Shown here one piece after another: positions 25,262-38,812 of a stretch of DNA of 64,000 bases. Origin of the DNA: Archilochus colubris (Eukaryota; Chordata; Aves; Apodiformes; Trochilidae); NCBI GenBank assembly GCA_023079485.1, contig CM041083.1, forward strand, positions 155,762,552-155,826,551, read 5' to 3'. Below the pieces are notes generated by a model that had not been told where the DNA came from, made no database searches, and saw only the letters and a list, made by a program, of their open reading frames with translations. The position numbers and the translations under genes are program-made. Each line of letters begins with the position of its first letter. The first letter of the stretch is position 1.

Positions 25262-26981
25262 CAGAGTTACTGAATGCTTTCTTTGTTTCTGTCTGTACAG
25301 CTGGAGACTGTCTGCAGAAGCCCCAGACTCTTGAGACCTCAGAGGAAGTCAGGGTAAAGGAGGAGTGTACCATAGTTGATGAGGACTGGATTAGGGATCA
25401 ATTAGGACTGGATTAGAGATCAATTAAGCAACACAGACTTCCATAAATCCATAGGCACTGATGGGATGCACACTTGGGTGCTGAGGGAGATGGTGGAAGT
25501 CATTGCTCCATCATCCTTGGTAGGTCGTGGGGAACAGGAGAGGTGCCTGAGGACTTAAGGAAAGACAATTTCACTCCAATCTTCAAAAAGGGTAAGGAGG
25601 AGGACCCTGGTAACTATTGACTGGTGAGCCTCACCTCCACCCCTGGAAAGGTGATGGAACAACTTATCCTCTGCACTGTCTCTAGGCATACCAAGGACAA
25701 GAGGGTCATGATGAATACTCAATATAGTTTTACCAAAGGGAAGTCATGTTTAAACAACCTGATAGCCTGATAGCCTTTTATAAGGACATAACCAAGTGGA
25801 TAGATGATGGTAGTCCAGTGGATGCCATTCATCTAAAAGTCAGTAAAGTATTTGACACCATTTTCTCCCATACCATCCTTGCAGCTAAACTAAGGAAATG
25901 TGGTCTAGATTGTCAGGTAGTGAGGTGGACAGTGAACTGGTTAAAGGAAAGAAGTCTGATAGTTGTGGTCAGTGGGACAGAATCTAGTTAGAGGCCTGTA
26001 TCTAGTTCCTCAGGGGCTGGTAGGTACTGGGACCAGTACTATTCTATATATTCATCATGACCTGTGTGAGGGAACAGATTGCACGGTCAGCAGGTTTGCT
26101 GATGACACAAAACTGGGAGAAGTTGCCGACACACTAGAAGTCTGTAGTGTCATTCAGAAGGACCTGGACAGGCTGGAGTGTTGAGCAGGGAGAAATGTAA
26201 TGAAATACAAAAAAGGCAAGTGTCCCTTGCATCTGGGAAAGAACAACCCAATGTACCCGTATAGGTTGGGAACTGACCTATTAGAGACGAGCATAGACAA
26301 AAGGGACTTTGAGGTCCTGGTGGACAAAAGGATGGCTGTGAGCCAAAAATGTACCCTTTTGGCCAAGAAAGACAATGATATTTTTGGGTAGGTGTGGTCA
26401 GTAGGTTTAGAGAGGTTCTCCTTCCCCTCTACTTTGCCCTACTGCAGCTGCATCTGGTATATTATGTTCAGTTCTGGGCCTCTCAGTTTAGCCACTGCTT
26501 TAGGGAACTGGTTGAAAGAGTCTAGCACAGAGCCACAAAGAAAATTAAGGGAGTGGAACATTTCCCTTATGAGGAAAGGCTTAGGAAGCTGGATCTCTTT
26601 AGGTTGGGGAAGAGGAGCCAGAGGGACGACTTCATTAATGTTTATCAATATGTAAAAAGAGAGTGTCAGGAGGATGGAGCCAGGCTCTTCTCAGTGATGT
26701 CCAATGATAGGACTAGGGGTAACGAGTACTAGGGGTAATGCTGGAGCACAGGAGTTCATGCGTAAACATAAGAAACAGCTTTTTCACTGTGAGAGTGACA
26801 GAGCACTGGAACAGGCTGCTCAGTGAGGTTGTGGAGTCTCCTTTTTGGGACACTTTCAAAACCTTCTTGGACACTTCCCTGTGTGAGCTGCTTTAGGTGA
26901 TCTTGCCCTAACAAGGGGGGGGGTTGTACTCAATAATCTCTCAAGGTCCCTTCCAGTCCCCCAGCATTCTGTGATTATGTA
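25262..26981 (+). mobile_element. CR1 LINE, 1.7 kb, inserted inside an older CR1
   Basis: It opens with 'gcagagttactgaatgctttc' (AELLNAF, just before the RT domain). It continues through STDFHKSIGTDGMH-like text at about 25430 and KGKEEDPGNY at about 25590. The RT frames are 25746-25991 (VDAIHLKVSKVFDTIFSHT, VVRWTVNWLKERS) and 25963-26184 (TVSRFADDTKLGEVADT, with the FADD palm motif intact). After these come KRDFEVLVDKRMAVSQKC, a C-terminal part with several frameshifts, and the 3' UTR. A tail ending 'cattctgtgattatgtatg' stops at about 26981. It is non-functional. It is flanked by TGCCCCAGG (25253-25261) and TGCCCAGGG (26982-26990), both within CR1 sequence of the older copy. Confidence 0.92.
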
Positions 26982-27143
26982 TGCCCAGGGAGGTGGTGGA
27001 GTTGCGGTCCCTGAAGGTATGAAAAAGCCTGGTAGATGTGTCACTTTGGGAGATGATTTAGTGCTTAAGGTGGTGTAGGACTGACGGTTTGACTCAATGA
27101 TCTTGAAGGTCCTTTCCAGTTCTCATAATTCTATGATTCTGTG
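26982..27143 (+). mobile_element. Older CR1, downstream piece of the split copy
   Basis: It begins 'tgcccagggaggtggtggagt' (PREVVE) and runs through the C-terminal codons and the 3' UTR ('gacggtttgactcaatgatcttgaaggtcc'). It ends in '...ataattctatgattctgtg'. It picks up the ORF2 text where the piece ending at 25261 stopped, with about 9 bp repeated, so the two pieces are one element. Confidence 0.88.
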
Positions 27144-29914
27144 TCATAGTTCATCCAACAGTATTCCAGTTGTGCCACAACATGAAGCATTCTGTTTCCT
27201 CCTGCTAGTTTCCCAAGTCATATGTATTTTTGTATGCACCCTTGAGGAAGGCTTCTTTCCACCCTGTTTCTGAAATATATTTTTTCCCTGTTGCTCTGAA
27301 TCTTTGCTTTTCCACCTGTGTCTAACTTTTTCATACTTGGCTGTTGTCTTTGGCTGCTTGCTTCTTTCTTTTAGCTGATGGATGTTTTCTTTCATCTCAT
27401 CACTCACTTCCCTGAACTAGTAAAACTGCTTGAAGAGATTAAATTGCATATCTTTACCCCTTTTTCAGCCCTCCAGTCCTTTTATCGCTTCATTGCCAAA
27501 TGAATCTCTTCAAAAAACATGATCACTTCACAAATTACTTCATCATCAAGGCATGTTTGCAGTGAAGAAATTGGTTATTCTCAGTAGAGAATTTATTATT
27601 TTTTAGTATATTTGTATTTCAATGAAGGTGTTACTCATTTAACAATCATTTATTTTGAGCTCTGTTACCTTTTTTAGAATTTCATCTCATCGTTTAAACA
27701 GAAGGATAAAAGAGAAATGAAAGTACCAAAATGTGCCTATAGCATGGCATGTCAGGGAGAAAATGTAAAAGATAACTTGATAGAAAAACACAAAGAACCT
27801 GTAACTTCACAGACTCATGCAATTCATAAACTGTGTAAAACAGTTCTTCAACCTGTCATGGACATTTTTTTTCATAAATTCATTTAAGTAGTAAGAAAAG
27901 GGTGTTGTGCTCCTTTCTGTTCTTTTATGAAAGAGAAAAGCAATTAGAAGACTTGGCTAGATCCTCAGATAATGTGTTCAACCCTTGTGTCAATAGGATA
28001 ATGGTGATCATTACTCTATGTTTGACCTTCTTATCCATCTACTAGATTATAAAGAGAAGAGCAAAATACAGGCAATAATACCTTTCATAATACCTTTCTT
28101 TTTTTTAAATGAAGCCATTTTCAGTCTGAAGTTAAAGCATAGTTATAAGACACATTGTAGGCTTTAATCATTAGAGGATGAAGTACTATGGAAAATTTAC
28201 TTTAGGGTAAGTAACCACAAATGCTCACTTAATATCTGTTTAATTTAAGAATGGATATAGTACAGCTAGTTGCAGCTGTAAGTGTGACAAAAAATCGTAT
28301 GTGAGCATTACAGTGAGCAGGACTGAATGTTGATGCAAAGCAGATTTAATTTCCTCAGGTTCTTTGATGTTTACATTTTTTTTATGTATAAAAAGACACA
28401 TATTGCTCTTCAAAGACTGTAAAGTAATCCCACTGAAGTAAAGATTACGATAGAAAAAAAAAAAGGACAACCCCCCCAAACAAAACAACTAAAAACACAA
28501 GTCCAAAAAACACTAACCAGAAAATAAGTTGAACTTTAGTTATTTCTCAGGGAATTTCATAGAAGTATGCAAACTGAGTGAAGATACTCTCTTAAAACAG
28601 GATATTCCATTAATTCTAATTTTAAAATAGGTTATTAATGTTATCCTACACAATTTCTGTAATTTCTCATTGGATAAACTAACAATTTGGACACTATAAT
28701 GTCCAAGGTCAGAGTCGATAAGAGGGAAGAAAGCAGAACAAGAAAGAAAGGAGGGGGATAGAGGGAAGGGTGAACAGAATGGACAAAATTATCAAAAAGT
28801 TTATTTGGTGCTTTACAGCCCATGTAGTTCCTGGACAAGGAAAGTGGTGGCATAACCACATTGTAAAGCAAGCCTGAGATATAACTCCACAAAGGCCCTG
28901 AGGAAGAGCTCTCACAGACCTGACTGCAGCAGGGACACTGGAACCTCAAAAGGACAAAGCTCTGGCAGCATGTCCCTATTCCTACATTCTGGAAAAAATT
29001 AGCTGCATTTTGTATTCTATTAAGGCCATGGTCAGTACGAACTCATCCTTATCAGAGGTTTGAGCCCACAGGAATGCCCTTTACACTGCAGCTGGCTGTA
29101 GGGTTAGGTGTAGAGGGAGGTGCTTGATGTGGAGGCAGGTGTGAAAGCTGCTGAGAGACATGAACTCATCCTGGCACTTCAGCACCACAGCTGCCTCCAT
29201 TGCAGTGGGAGACATCCTTTGCACCACTGCTCCTAAAGTAACATTGTTAAAATGCTCTGTCTGAAACTTGAGCATCAATTTTCACCTCAAAAATCTGCAT
29301 AAAGTGAAATTTTGAGCTTCTTGAATCACAGAAATGTGAAACATAAATAGTTAAATACATTTGTTATCAGAATTTCAAACCCTTGCAGAAAATAAGTAAA
29401 AATATGTTCTTCTTGAGAAAATAAAGTAAAATACATTAGAATATAAGAAACAGCTTAGCTTGCTCTAAGCCTATGGTTTCAAATAAATGCTTGAGAATAA
29501 GTAGATATTTGCAGGCAACATTCTATTGCCTTCCTTAAAATAAATATTTTATGAATAAGTTTTCTCACTAAGAAACTAAGAATTTCCGTTTTTTGCTACC
29601 ATTAAACATATTCAAAATTAAACTTTAGAGTTACAGGTACTGAAAAATCTGTACACAGTACTATTTCAATAGATCAGAACATTACAGAATTTAAAAATAA
29701 TATGAATACACTGAAAGACAAACATACAAGTATTTATAAACAAAAGAGTTTGCATCTTTAAAAAAATCTTTGAATTTAAAAAAAAAAACAAAATTGCCAA
29801 ACAAGACCAAACAAACAAAAACCCAACAGAACTTTGTTCTTACTGTTCAAAAGGGAACAAACTGGAAAGAAGAAAAAAAAATTGGAATATTCCAACCAAA
29901 TGTGTCATTAGGGT
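27144..29914. other. No gene recognised
   Basis: Mostly AT-rich. The part at 28690-29280 is richer in G and C and purine-rich at its left edge. It contains small frames on the minus strand that match nothing I know, and no splice-site-bounded exon is convincing. An A-rich stretch lies at 29760-29830. Confidence 0.45.
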
Positions 29915-29919
29915 TTTCC

Positions 29920-30352
29920 TGGTTTGAGAGGACCAGGTTAGAAAAAAAGCCTGCCTGGGACACCACCAGCAATTGCCATCCTGTCGATGTGGCATTTACA
30001 AGGGGGAGCAGCTCTGCCTATGGGGAAGAGAGGATCAATCAGGTGACCCAAATGGATCAATCACATTCTTCCTTCCCTGGAGCTGGACACCACCGTCTGC
30101 TGCCGAGTTCAGTGTGGGACTTTTCTGGTTGGGAAATAATTACTGACTGAGGAGAGTGAGTTCCATATTTACATATTTTATTTATATTTCTAATTCATTA
30201 TCATTATTACTACTTCATTAAACCTATTGTAGTTTGGTTTTTTTTCCAAAATAAAAAGTTTCCCTCCCTTATTTCCTTTTTCATCACCCACGGGAGGGGA
30301 TTGGGGGAATAACAGAAAGCATCTGTCACCTAGTTACTGTCTAAAACTGACA
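29920..30352 (+). mobile_element. Solo LTR, avian ERV (different family from the 7-kb LTRs)
   Basis: About 430 bp from 'tggtttgagaggacc' to '...ttactgtctaaaactgaca'. It shows a middle block 'gttgggaaataattactgac', a 'cattaaacctattgtagttt' block (polyadenylation region), and a 3' block 'cctttttcatcacccacgggaggggattgggggaataacag'. These are features I associate with an avian ERV LTR. No clear target duplication is seen and there are no viral genes beside it. The poly-A run at 30371-30388 is just outside. Confidence 0.7.
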
Positions 30353-33129
30353 GGGCTCAAAACTTGTACCAAAAAAAAAAAAAAAAAAGAAAAATTAGAA
30401 AAATCAGTCAAGTCCTTAATCTATGCTCTTGATTTTGAAATGTAGGCAGGTTACTGGCAAATTATAAGACTAAAAGTCTGTTTTGATGTGTCATGTTGAT
30501 CATGTCTTAGACAACCTGGAAAACTCCTACATGTTGCTCTAAAAAACATAAATATTTTATCATAGTTAATGAAGAAAAATAAAGCAATTTGTGTCTGATA
30601 TAATGACATATAATGATAATGATAATGTAGTTAGATCTAATTATTACTGACATATCTTGAACTCTTTCTATTTCTGCAGCTGTCAAGAAGAAAAGGGAAT
30701 GACTATGAAAAATGAATAAAGGTTCTAACTATTTAGGAGAAAATGAATAATGTTAGGTGAACAAAAACATTTTTGAATGGCAGAATAACATTGTCCAGTA
30801 AAAAGGAAGTAAAGCAGTTTGGGGTTGAACCTGTAATTTTTTTATTGAAGTTTTAAAAACAGAAAAATAAAGAGGCCTTTTAAATTGCCTTAATTGGAGT
30901 AAATTATTTTTTTTTCTTTCTCTCATTTTACTTCCCTTCTTTCTTTTTTGTTATTTACTTTTTACTTGCTTAGGAAGTTTGTGTGTATATATGTGAATGT
31001 GGGTAGCATACCTCTAGGCCTTCTGTGTTGATCCTAAGTCCTAATTATACAAAATTCTTATCTGACAAACACATGGTTAGAACATTTGTCTTTTGGATTA
31101 GCTGTGTTTTAATACCAATAAACAGGAACTCTTCCAAGAGTCATTGGCTTCCATATTTTAATTGCATATCACTGTATTGTTTGCTAGTTATGCTTGAAGG
31201 ATCCTTTCTGATGAGTGAAAACAGTTTAGGAAAAAAGCTAATACTGACAAAAATTTTAATGGGTTAGCAGAAGAGGATGCTCTGAAATTTGTTTCTTTTC
31301 ATCTGTCAACATGTCATTATCAATAATTAGAAGACAGGGAAGTGTTTACGCTTGCATTCACTAATTTAAGATTTCAAATTACTTTGTGAATGTTGATTTT
31401 CATGAGTGCACACGTTGTTACTGTCTTATCAGATTTCACAATACAGTGAGAAATTAAAGAGCTGATAAACCCGAGAACTTCTAGCATCACCAAAATTATT
31501 CACTTATTTTAATCTCATTTACAGGGTTAATCTCCATATGACATTAGTTTACATTTTATTTTTGACATCCCCAAATGCTGACATACTAACAAATCTTTAT
31601 AAGCACAGTGTATAAAGTGTTTGATTCTGACTGTACAAAAAAAATTATAGAGAGGTGAAGGGCTATGAAAGTATTTTTTTTAGGGATTATGAGAAGGCTG
31701 TAAAAAAATATTATTAGAGATATTGCCTGTATGGCAGGTACATATTTCTAGTAAATTATGTAATCTGAAAAGGTATTTAAAATAAGAGTTTGCTGTCCTG
31801 ACTTTAATTCCTGGGAGTTCAAAGTCCTTTGCTAAAATGGTTGTTACAAAAAGTTTAATTCCTGAAGAAAAGATAGGAGAAAAAATGGATACATGTATAT
31901 GATGTATAGAAAAGTAGATGTTAAAAATACATTACAGTATAAAATCAATCGATAACCTAAAATGTGGTGTCACTGTTGAGTATCTCTACTCTGTTTTTTT
32001 TTTTGGTTTGGTTTTTTTGCTTGTTTGTTTCATTGGGGTTTTTTTGTGTTTTTTCTTTGTTTTTTTGTTGTTGTTGTTTGATTTTGCTTATTTTTACTCA
32101 TCTTTATGGTTCTTGTGTCATTTTAATATCAGCTTTTGCATCTGGTTAATCATAAAAATGCAAGTGGAACACAGTAACTCTCAGGGGTGGAGATGCTTAA
32201 TTAAACCTAATGGAATTCATTATATCAGGATCTGGTTTTCAATCTTTAGAATGTATTTCATATTATTTTTATTCATTTAGACACTCAAATTACTTCATTA
32301 CTGCAGCTGCACAATAGTAAAACTCTTTCATTAAGCTATACATAATAACTCTGAGATGGTTTTACTTCAAAAAATAATTAAAAATTCAGAAGCCATCTCA
32401 ATTTTTTAAATATATCTGTACATTTTTCAGGCAATTTGTTTTTTACTTGCAATGTCTTAAAAATATAACATGTTTTCCTGTTTGGATTTGCTAGATTTTT
32501 TTTCTGCTATCTCAATTGAAAAACTGTAAGAATTGTACCAGGTTCTATGACTCATAATTTTTTATAATTCATAAAAATCTTCTATCACTAAGTGATATAA
32601 ATTTACAATATTCAATGTATGATAACTGAAACTTGTCCAGTTTATAATAAATGAGGGATTTTTAATTTTTACTCAGGATCTGGGTTTTTTATTATTATTT
32701 TATATTATGGTACTAATAAAGTCCAAGATTGTATGCTATAAGTGAACAGAAGTCTTTGGGTTTTATTCTTTGAGAAATTTCCCTGAATACAATATAATGT
32801 AATCTTTAAAGTTCATTCTAAAATATATTAACCTAAAACATTAAAGGATTATCACTGCAGACAAGGTTATGGTCAAGGCAAGACAAAGTTTAAGGGTAGA
32901 GGCAATATTCTATATTAAACCAGATAGTACACCTGGAAAAATCACATCTCTGAATGCTTGTTTGACAGGAAGAATATATGAGCTTTACTCAGGTTCCTAA
33001 CAGTACTTGTGTCACTATATACCCCTCCGCTACCCAGAGCAGAAGCAAGCATAAATGTTTCAGAACATACCATTTTCTTCCTTTCACTTAGCTATAGATA
33101 AATAAGAAGCCAAGACTACCTTCTAGGTA
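30353..33129. other. No gene recognised; AT-rich DNA
   Basis: It holds a poly-A run (30371-30388) and a long T/G-rich tract (31993-32092). No gene or named repeat is seen. Confidence 0.5.
31993..32092. repeat. T-rich (TTTG/TTG)n low-complexity tract
   Basis: About 100 bases of T with regular G interruptions. It produces the phenylalanine-rich open frames at 31918-32280, which are artefacts. Confidence 0.8.
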
Positions 33130-33692
33130 GCCACAACTTGAGATGTAATTTATTTTTCCACCTCCCAGCTCTGCTAGTGGGGGGCTATGTTTTGGGTTTG
33201 TGGGAAAACTGTTTTAATACAGGGATGTTTTAGTGATTGCTAAGCAGTTTTTACACAGTGTCAAGATCCTTTCTTCTTCTCACACTGCCCCACCAAGGAG
33301 TAGGCTGAGGTTGCACAAGAAGATGGGAGGGGACATAGATGAGACAGCAGAAAAAAGAGATATCCCATACCAACTGATGCCATGCTCAGCAATACAATGC
33401 TGAAGGAAGAAGGAAAAGGGGACATTCAGAGCGATAGCATTTGTTTTCCCAAGTAACAGTCATGCATGATGGAGTCGTAGTTTCCCTGGATAAGGCTGAA
33501 CACCTGTCTGCCACTGGAAAGTAGTGAATGAATTATTTTATTTGGTTTGCTTGTGTTCATGGTTTTGCTATTGCTGTTGAATCATCTTCATCTCAGTCCA
33601 TGAGTTTTCTCACTTATCTTTTCAATTCTCCCTCTTATCCCATCAGGAGAAAGTGAGCAAGCCATTGTTGCCAGCTGGGCTTAAACCATGAC
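33130..33692 (+). mobile_element. Solo ERVL-like LTR
   Basis: About 560 bp of the same LTR family as at 7.6 and 58.1 kb. Its blocks are 'gctatgttttgggtttgtggg', 'tttttacacagtgtcaagatcc', 'gcacaagaagatgggagggga', 'gccatgctcagcaatacaatgc', 'ggctgaacacctgtctgcc', and the end '...gttgccagctgggcttaaaccatgaca'. The 3' end is sharp at about 33692; the 5' edge is eroded. Plus orientation; no provirus attached. Confidence 0.88.
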
Positions 33693-34641
33693 AGCTTGTG
33701 AATAAGAAAGAGCTGGCAAGAGAGACAACAATTCAGCACTCCCTACTGCATCATGAATAAAACAGAATAATTTTTGAAGAAAAATTACTGTCTGGGGAAA
33801 AAAAAATTAGAACAAGAAACTAGTCTTCTGGATTATTTGAAAGGTCCTCCTAGTTTTATATCTATCTCTGGAAGTAGCCAATAGTACGGAAAGTATATAT
33901 TATGTCCTGGAATGTTTTCCCAGTCACCTTATTTCACTCAGGAGTTTTCTGAGCCAGAATTGGATTCAAGAGATTACACACCTGAGTTAATTTTTCATCT
34001 ATTAGATTATCTGATCAGTTAAAAAACTCAATAGAAAATTTCAGCAGACAAAGCACTTTGTAGCAAAGAACTCCATGGTTTTTCATAACTTCGTGACTGC
34101 TTTTAGTGGTGAATTGTACACTCAGATGTTCAATTAGGCCATGGTATTTTGTATAGGTTTCCAAGGTTTTTGTTGAAATGGTTCCACTATATAAGAAAAA
34201 AATAGAAGAAAAAACCCACAAAACTTGGAAAAATTATCTTCCCTTTCTGTTCCTAAAAAATCCTCCCAATGGAAAATTATTAGATCTTCACTTACTTTTT
34301 CATTAAAATGTTTCCATTTGAAGACATATTTTCAAAAACGTTAATATAATTTTGGATGGATGTGACTAGTCTGTTCACTCTTTTCCCTGGTGTACAGATG
34401 GTCTAGTTTCATCTCTTCACATTTTATAGTTGATATTTAACATACAGTGTTGCTCTTACTACTTTTGCAATTGATCATTTAATTTATCATTCATTCCACC
34501 CAGATAGTTCTGAGAAGATATTAGGTTTTTAGCAAAGATTTAAATGATATTTCTATGTATGAAAAATCCCTTAAATCAAACATTATAATGTAGGCCTCAG
34601 CCTTTTTTCCCGTTCAGCTTTTTACATGTTGTAAGGGACAG

Positions 34642-34671
34642 GATGAGGGGAATGTTTTAATTCCCCTCATC
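34642..34671. repeat. Perfect 12-bp inverted repeat with 6-nt loop
   Basis: GATGAGGGGAAT, loop GTTTTA, ATTCCCCTCATC. All 12 pairs match. There is no T-tract or known element around it. Confidence 0.8.
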
Positions 34672-37600
34672 AGACCCACTTAGCATGCCAATAGAATTGA
34701 GCTCCAGGGATCCACCTTTGCAACCCCCTGAGCAAATCCTTGTTAGTATTCTCATTCTCATTGGACTGAGCCTCTTGGTGAGTTGCTGCTTTGATGACCT
34801 CCTTCACCCTTGGCTCCTGACCTCAGCACTCCTTGAAACTTTAAAAACACGTAATATGATTTTTCATGTGTGTAATCTGTGCATATATTTATATGCATGT
34901 GTCTAGCAGCTGTGATACTTTCACATTTTGAGCAGACTTAACCATATCTTAGGTTAATTATGTTGTACAATAGAGATGGGCTAGACATCCTTGGCTCCCT
35001 CTGCCAAAACAAAGCCCTCTGTTTAGGGACTTAATATAAATACAGTCTGTATGTCTGTATTTCTTTCTTCTCGATAACCTTGGTTCAGGGATACACAGAA
35101 CAATGCCTGCATGATTTTCCTTTATTTAGTTCCTGGGACTAGGGTGCTTCAGGCTGAATAAATGATGGGGCAGGAATAACAGCTGAACTCTGTACTAGCA
35201 TTCTGTCAGGTGCCAGACAAAGAGAAAAAGCCTAAGGTTAAATTTTGATTCTAGGATTGTAAATAAAAAATTTTCCACAGCTAGTGGTTTTGACAATTAA
35301 GCTTAACACCTTTTCCAGATCTCTATGTGCATTGTGCACAATAGCTGATGTGAGGATGTCTTTATGGATATGCTTCCAAATAGGATCCAGTATCCTCATA
35401 ATGAAAAAACAGCTGTGGGACACATTTCCAAGCATGTCCCAAGTCCAGGTATAATGTGTAATTCAGAGCCATGGGCATAAATAAAACACAAATTCATGTC
35501 TACACAAAATCACTACCATGCAGTAAAGTAGACAGATCTCCTGTGTGAAATATGCAGTCTTTTCCATACAGTTAGTATAGAAGGAAAGTAGAGCTAGTAA
35601 AACTGACTGATCTTAACTGATACATAAGTTCCTTTTAAGAGTTAAGCAGAAAATCCTACGATATAAATTACGTAAAAACCTTTTTATTAGAGTCTGTGCA
35701 TCATGTGAGATTGAAACTAACTTTATCCATCAGTGATTTTAATATTTTTGTATAAATAAGCTGTTTTAATGTACACAAATTCTACTATTTGAATATTCTA
35801 TTATTTTTTCTGAGATATATTTAACACCCTTTAAATTTATATTCTTTAAAAAATAAGTAAGCATATTTATCCTTTATTATGATAGGCTTCCTCAGCAAAA
35901 ATTATGTTAGTATATATTTCAAAAGAAGGGAATCTGCTAAGAGTGTTTAAATTTTAAGGGGTTTTTGAATAAAATAGATCCTTAACAAGGTCTATGATGA
36001 AAATTCTAACTTTCGTTAAAATACTTCTTGTAACAGGGTAATTTTTGAAAAACTTCCAACAATAGTGAAAAGAGTAGGCTGAAAGGTGCCTCAGAAGTTC
36101 CTAATTCAGTTTTGAGTCTAAGGCAGACATTATAAATTAATAGAGTGCTCTTGAAAATGAGTTACCTAGTACATTATTCCATGGTGTCATAAATAATATT
36201 TCATTCTACTTTCTCCAACTGCTGAAATATGAAAATTTTAATTTCAGATGAGGGTAAAGCTGCTCATTTACTTATTCATACTTCGTTTTATCTGTTCAGT
36301 CTCATGGAGGAAACAATATCAGAAAAATCTGCCATGTCTTGGATAGATATGGAAGGTGTCCACACCTTATATTCTCAATACCCTTCAGCTAAAGGAATTA
36401 CTTGGAAAAAAAATAACTTAAGTCCTCCTCATCATGGGGAGATTTCAAGCTGTGTTTCAAATAATAACCTGTAAACTATTCTGAGAAATAATTTCACTGG
36501 TTTGGAAAGCAGTGCAAGACCAAGAATAGAAGTGTCTTTTTAATTTATTATTTATTTTTAAATTATTCTTTTATTTTGGTCTTCACACTTTTATATTTCT
36601 TTATGTAGACAGGGATACTAGTATTAATATGCCAGAACTGGAAAAAAAATTATTAATAAGTCATTCTAGTGTAGTAATTTTCCACTGATATTTCTAACTT
36701 AATTAAATTTGTTTTCTTATGCATGATCACTTTAATATAGTATGAATGTACCTAAGATTGTTCTTCAATGTCTGTTTCAAGAAATAAATTCCAGTCTCTC
36801 CAAGGCAATATTGAATCCAGTTTGGGTAATGGTGCACTCTGGCTTGCAGACAGAAAGATTTCTAGGGAACAGTTTGGGACAGTCATATTTCAGCTATATT
36901 TACATCAGGGTGCATTTTATCAGTCTTGAATTACATTCCATAAATTAGCAGTTCTCATAAATTTTTATTTAAAAGGTGTCGTAATATTATTTGAAATGCA
37001 AATATTAATCAAGAGAGAGATATTGGCAATCACCTTTTTATTAGATTGAAAATCAAAAAGAACGTGAGATTCTACAGAAATTTCTGTAAATAATCTGCAA
37101 AGTTATTAATTTACATTTTTTAGTGTTTATTTTACATTTTACTAGTTCAATTTCTTCTATTTGGTAATGTCTTCTTAAAGAAAATTGAGAAACTTAGTAT
37201 ATTTATGGGAACTAATTTCTAACAACAAGATAGTGAATTAAATAACTTGATGGGCCCATTGCAAAATTTTTTTCATTGCTTGGTTTAAAAGTATATAAAA
37301 AAGTAATGTCAGAGGAAAACTCATAAAAAGTAAACTTCACTTTCATATGAGTTTTCAAACCCCTTTTTCATTTAAGACAGTATTTTAAATTCTACCTTAC
37401 ACAAAATTTGTAATTTCTTATTTCAGTCTTTCAAGGCCCAAATTTTACACAAATAATTTCAGTATTCTCAAATATAAGCTTGCATTCCTAATAAGCAAGA
37501 GTTGCAGAAAGCTGTTTGACAATAATCAAAACTGCAACGAACAAAGTATTTCTCTCTTTCAGTACTCCTTAATTGTCATTTCCCTAGCTGACTTTCTCCA

Positions 37601-38019
37601 CATCATGCTGGGCAGCATTGAAGAGGTTCACCCTGGCAAGAAAGAAAATGTCAAGAAATTCGGCATACACTATGTCTGCAGATTTTTCAGAAGAATTTTG
37701 TTGAAGAAAAAAACGAGGAGCAGTAGTTTTGCAGAATGATTTGAGAGCTGTCATAGACTCAGTATTTTTTTACTAGGACCAGATTCAGACTAAAGCAAAA
37801 CTACTGCAGTGATAGCAATAGGCTTTTAACTTTTCTCCCTTTTTCCATGAGATGCTTCTCAAACTCACAGAGTAATTGGTTAAAATAAATTATTTTCTGA
37901 GGTGATATTGCAGACAATTTTTCTTAAGCTCATTGTGTTCCAGATACCATCTTGCCAATCTTATGATATGCCTTAGAGTTTTTTTTCATTTCTTCACTGC
38001 AGTTTGTGATTAATATTGC

Positions 38020-38086
38020 TGGGTTGTGGTTTGGTTGATTGGGGTTGGGTTTTTTTTATTTGTCTGAGTTTTTGTTATTTTTTTCC
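38020..38086. repeat. T/G-rich low-complexity tract
   Basis: GGTTT and TTTG units with runs of T. Confidence 0.7.
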
Positions 38087-38689
38087 TGTGGGTATTTCTC
38101 ATCTATTTTCCCTGCCTTAGTGCTTTAACCCTATGCTACCTTTTAGGATCTCATACTTTATACAGTTGTTTCCTTAACTCTTTCTCTCAGCTCATGCTCT
38201 TGCCACAAAATTACTGTGCTAGAAACTTGAGAACAACAAAAATGAAAGTTTAGATCATATGCTTTTTCAATGTTTGTGACATCTTCCTTTCTCTAAGACT
38301 ATAATTTGGATACCATAGATGTGTAGACATTTTCTTACTCCTTTTCAACTCCAGAACATCCCTATGCCTGTTTATATTATGTGTTTTCACTTAGTCTGGT
38401 AAACTTAATCACATCTGCAGGAACAGTGAATGAAGTCATTCTCTTTAGTGGCGTATTAGTAGAACAGAGCCTTATCCTTCTACAGAAATCTGGAAATTTC
38501 TGAAAATTTGTGGATACCTAATTCATCAAGCTTTTCTGAGAAATAATTGAAATTCAGATAGCTCCATGCCTTGAACAAAATGTATGTTTAATAAGTCATT
38601 AACCTCTATTTGAATATATGTCTTTTGAAGAGATGAAGAAAGAGGAAAGGATACACTTTTGTTTTCCCGTGTAACAGTTATGCAATCAT

Positions 38690-38812
38690 ATTGTATTAAA
38701 TTATATATTTAATTATATTTCATTACATTACCTTATGTTACATTCCTTTACATAATGTTATATTGCATTACGATACATTATATTTATTTATGATATGTTA
38801 CATATATCACAT
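38690..38812. repeat. AT-rich low-complexity tract with TTACAT-like units
   Basis: About 120 bases almost free of G, with irregular CATTA, TTACAT and ATTATAT units. It looks like an old degenerate tandem array. Confidence 0.6.

Noticed and set aside
28641..28949. 102-codon minus-strand frame
   Set aside because: Composition is hydrophobic and low in complexity, with no family signature; kept only as an unassigned GC-richer block.
31918..32280. Phenylalanine- and leucine-rich 120-codon frame resembling a membrane protein
   Set aside because: The hydrophobic run is produced by the T-rich simple repeat at 31993-32092.
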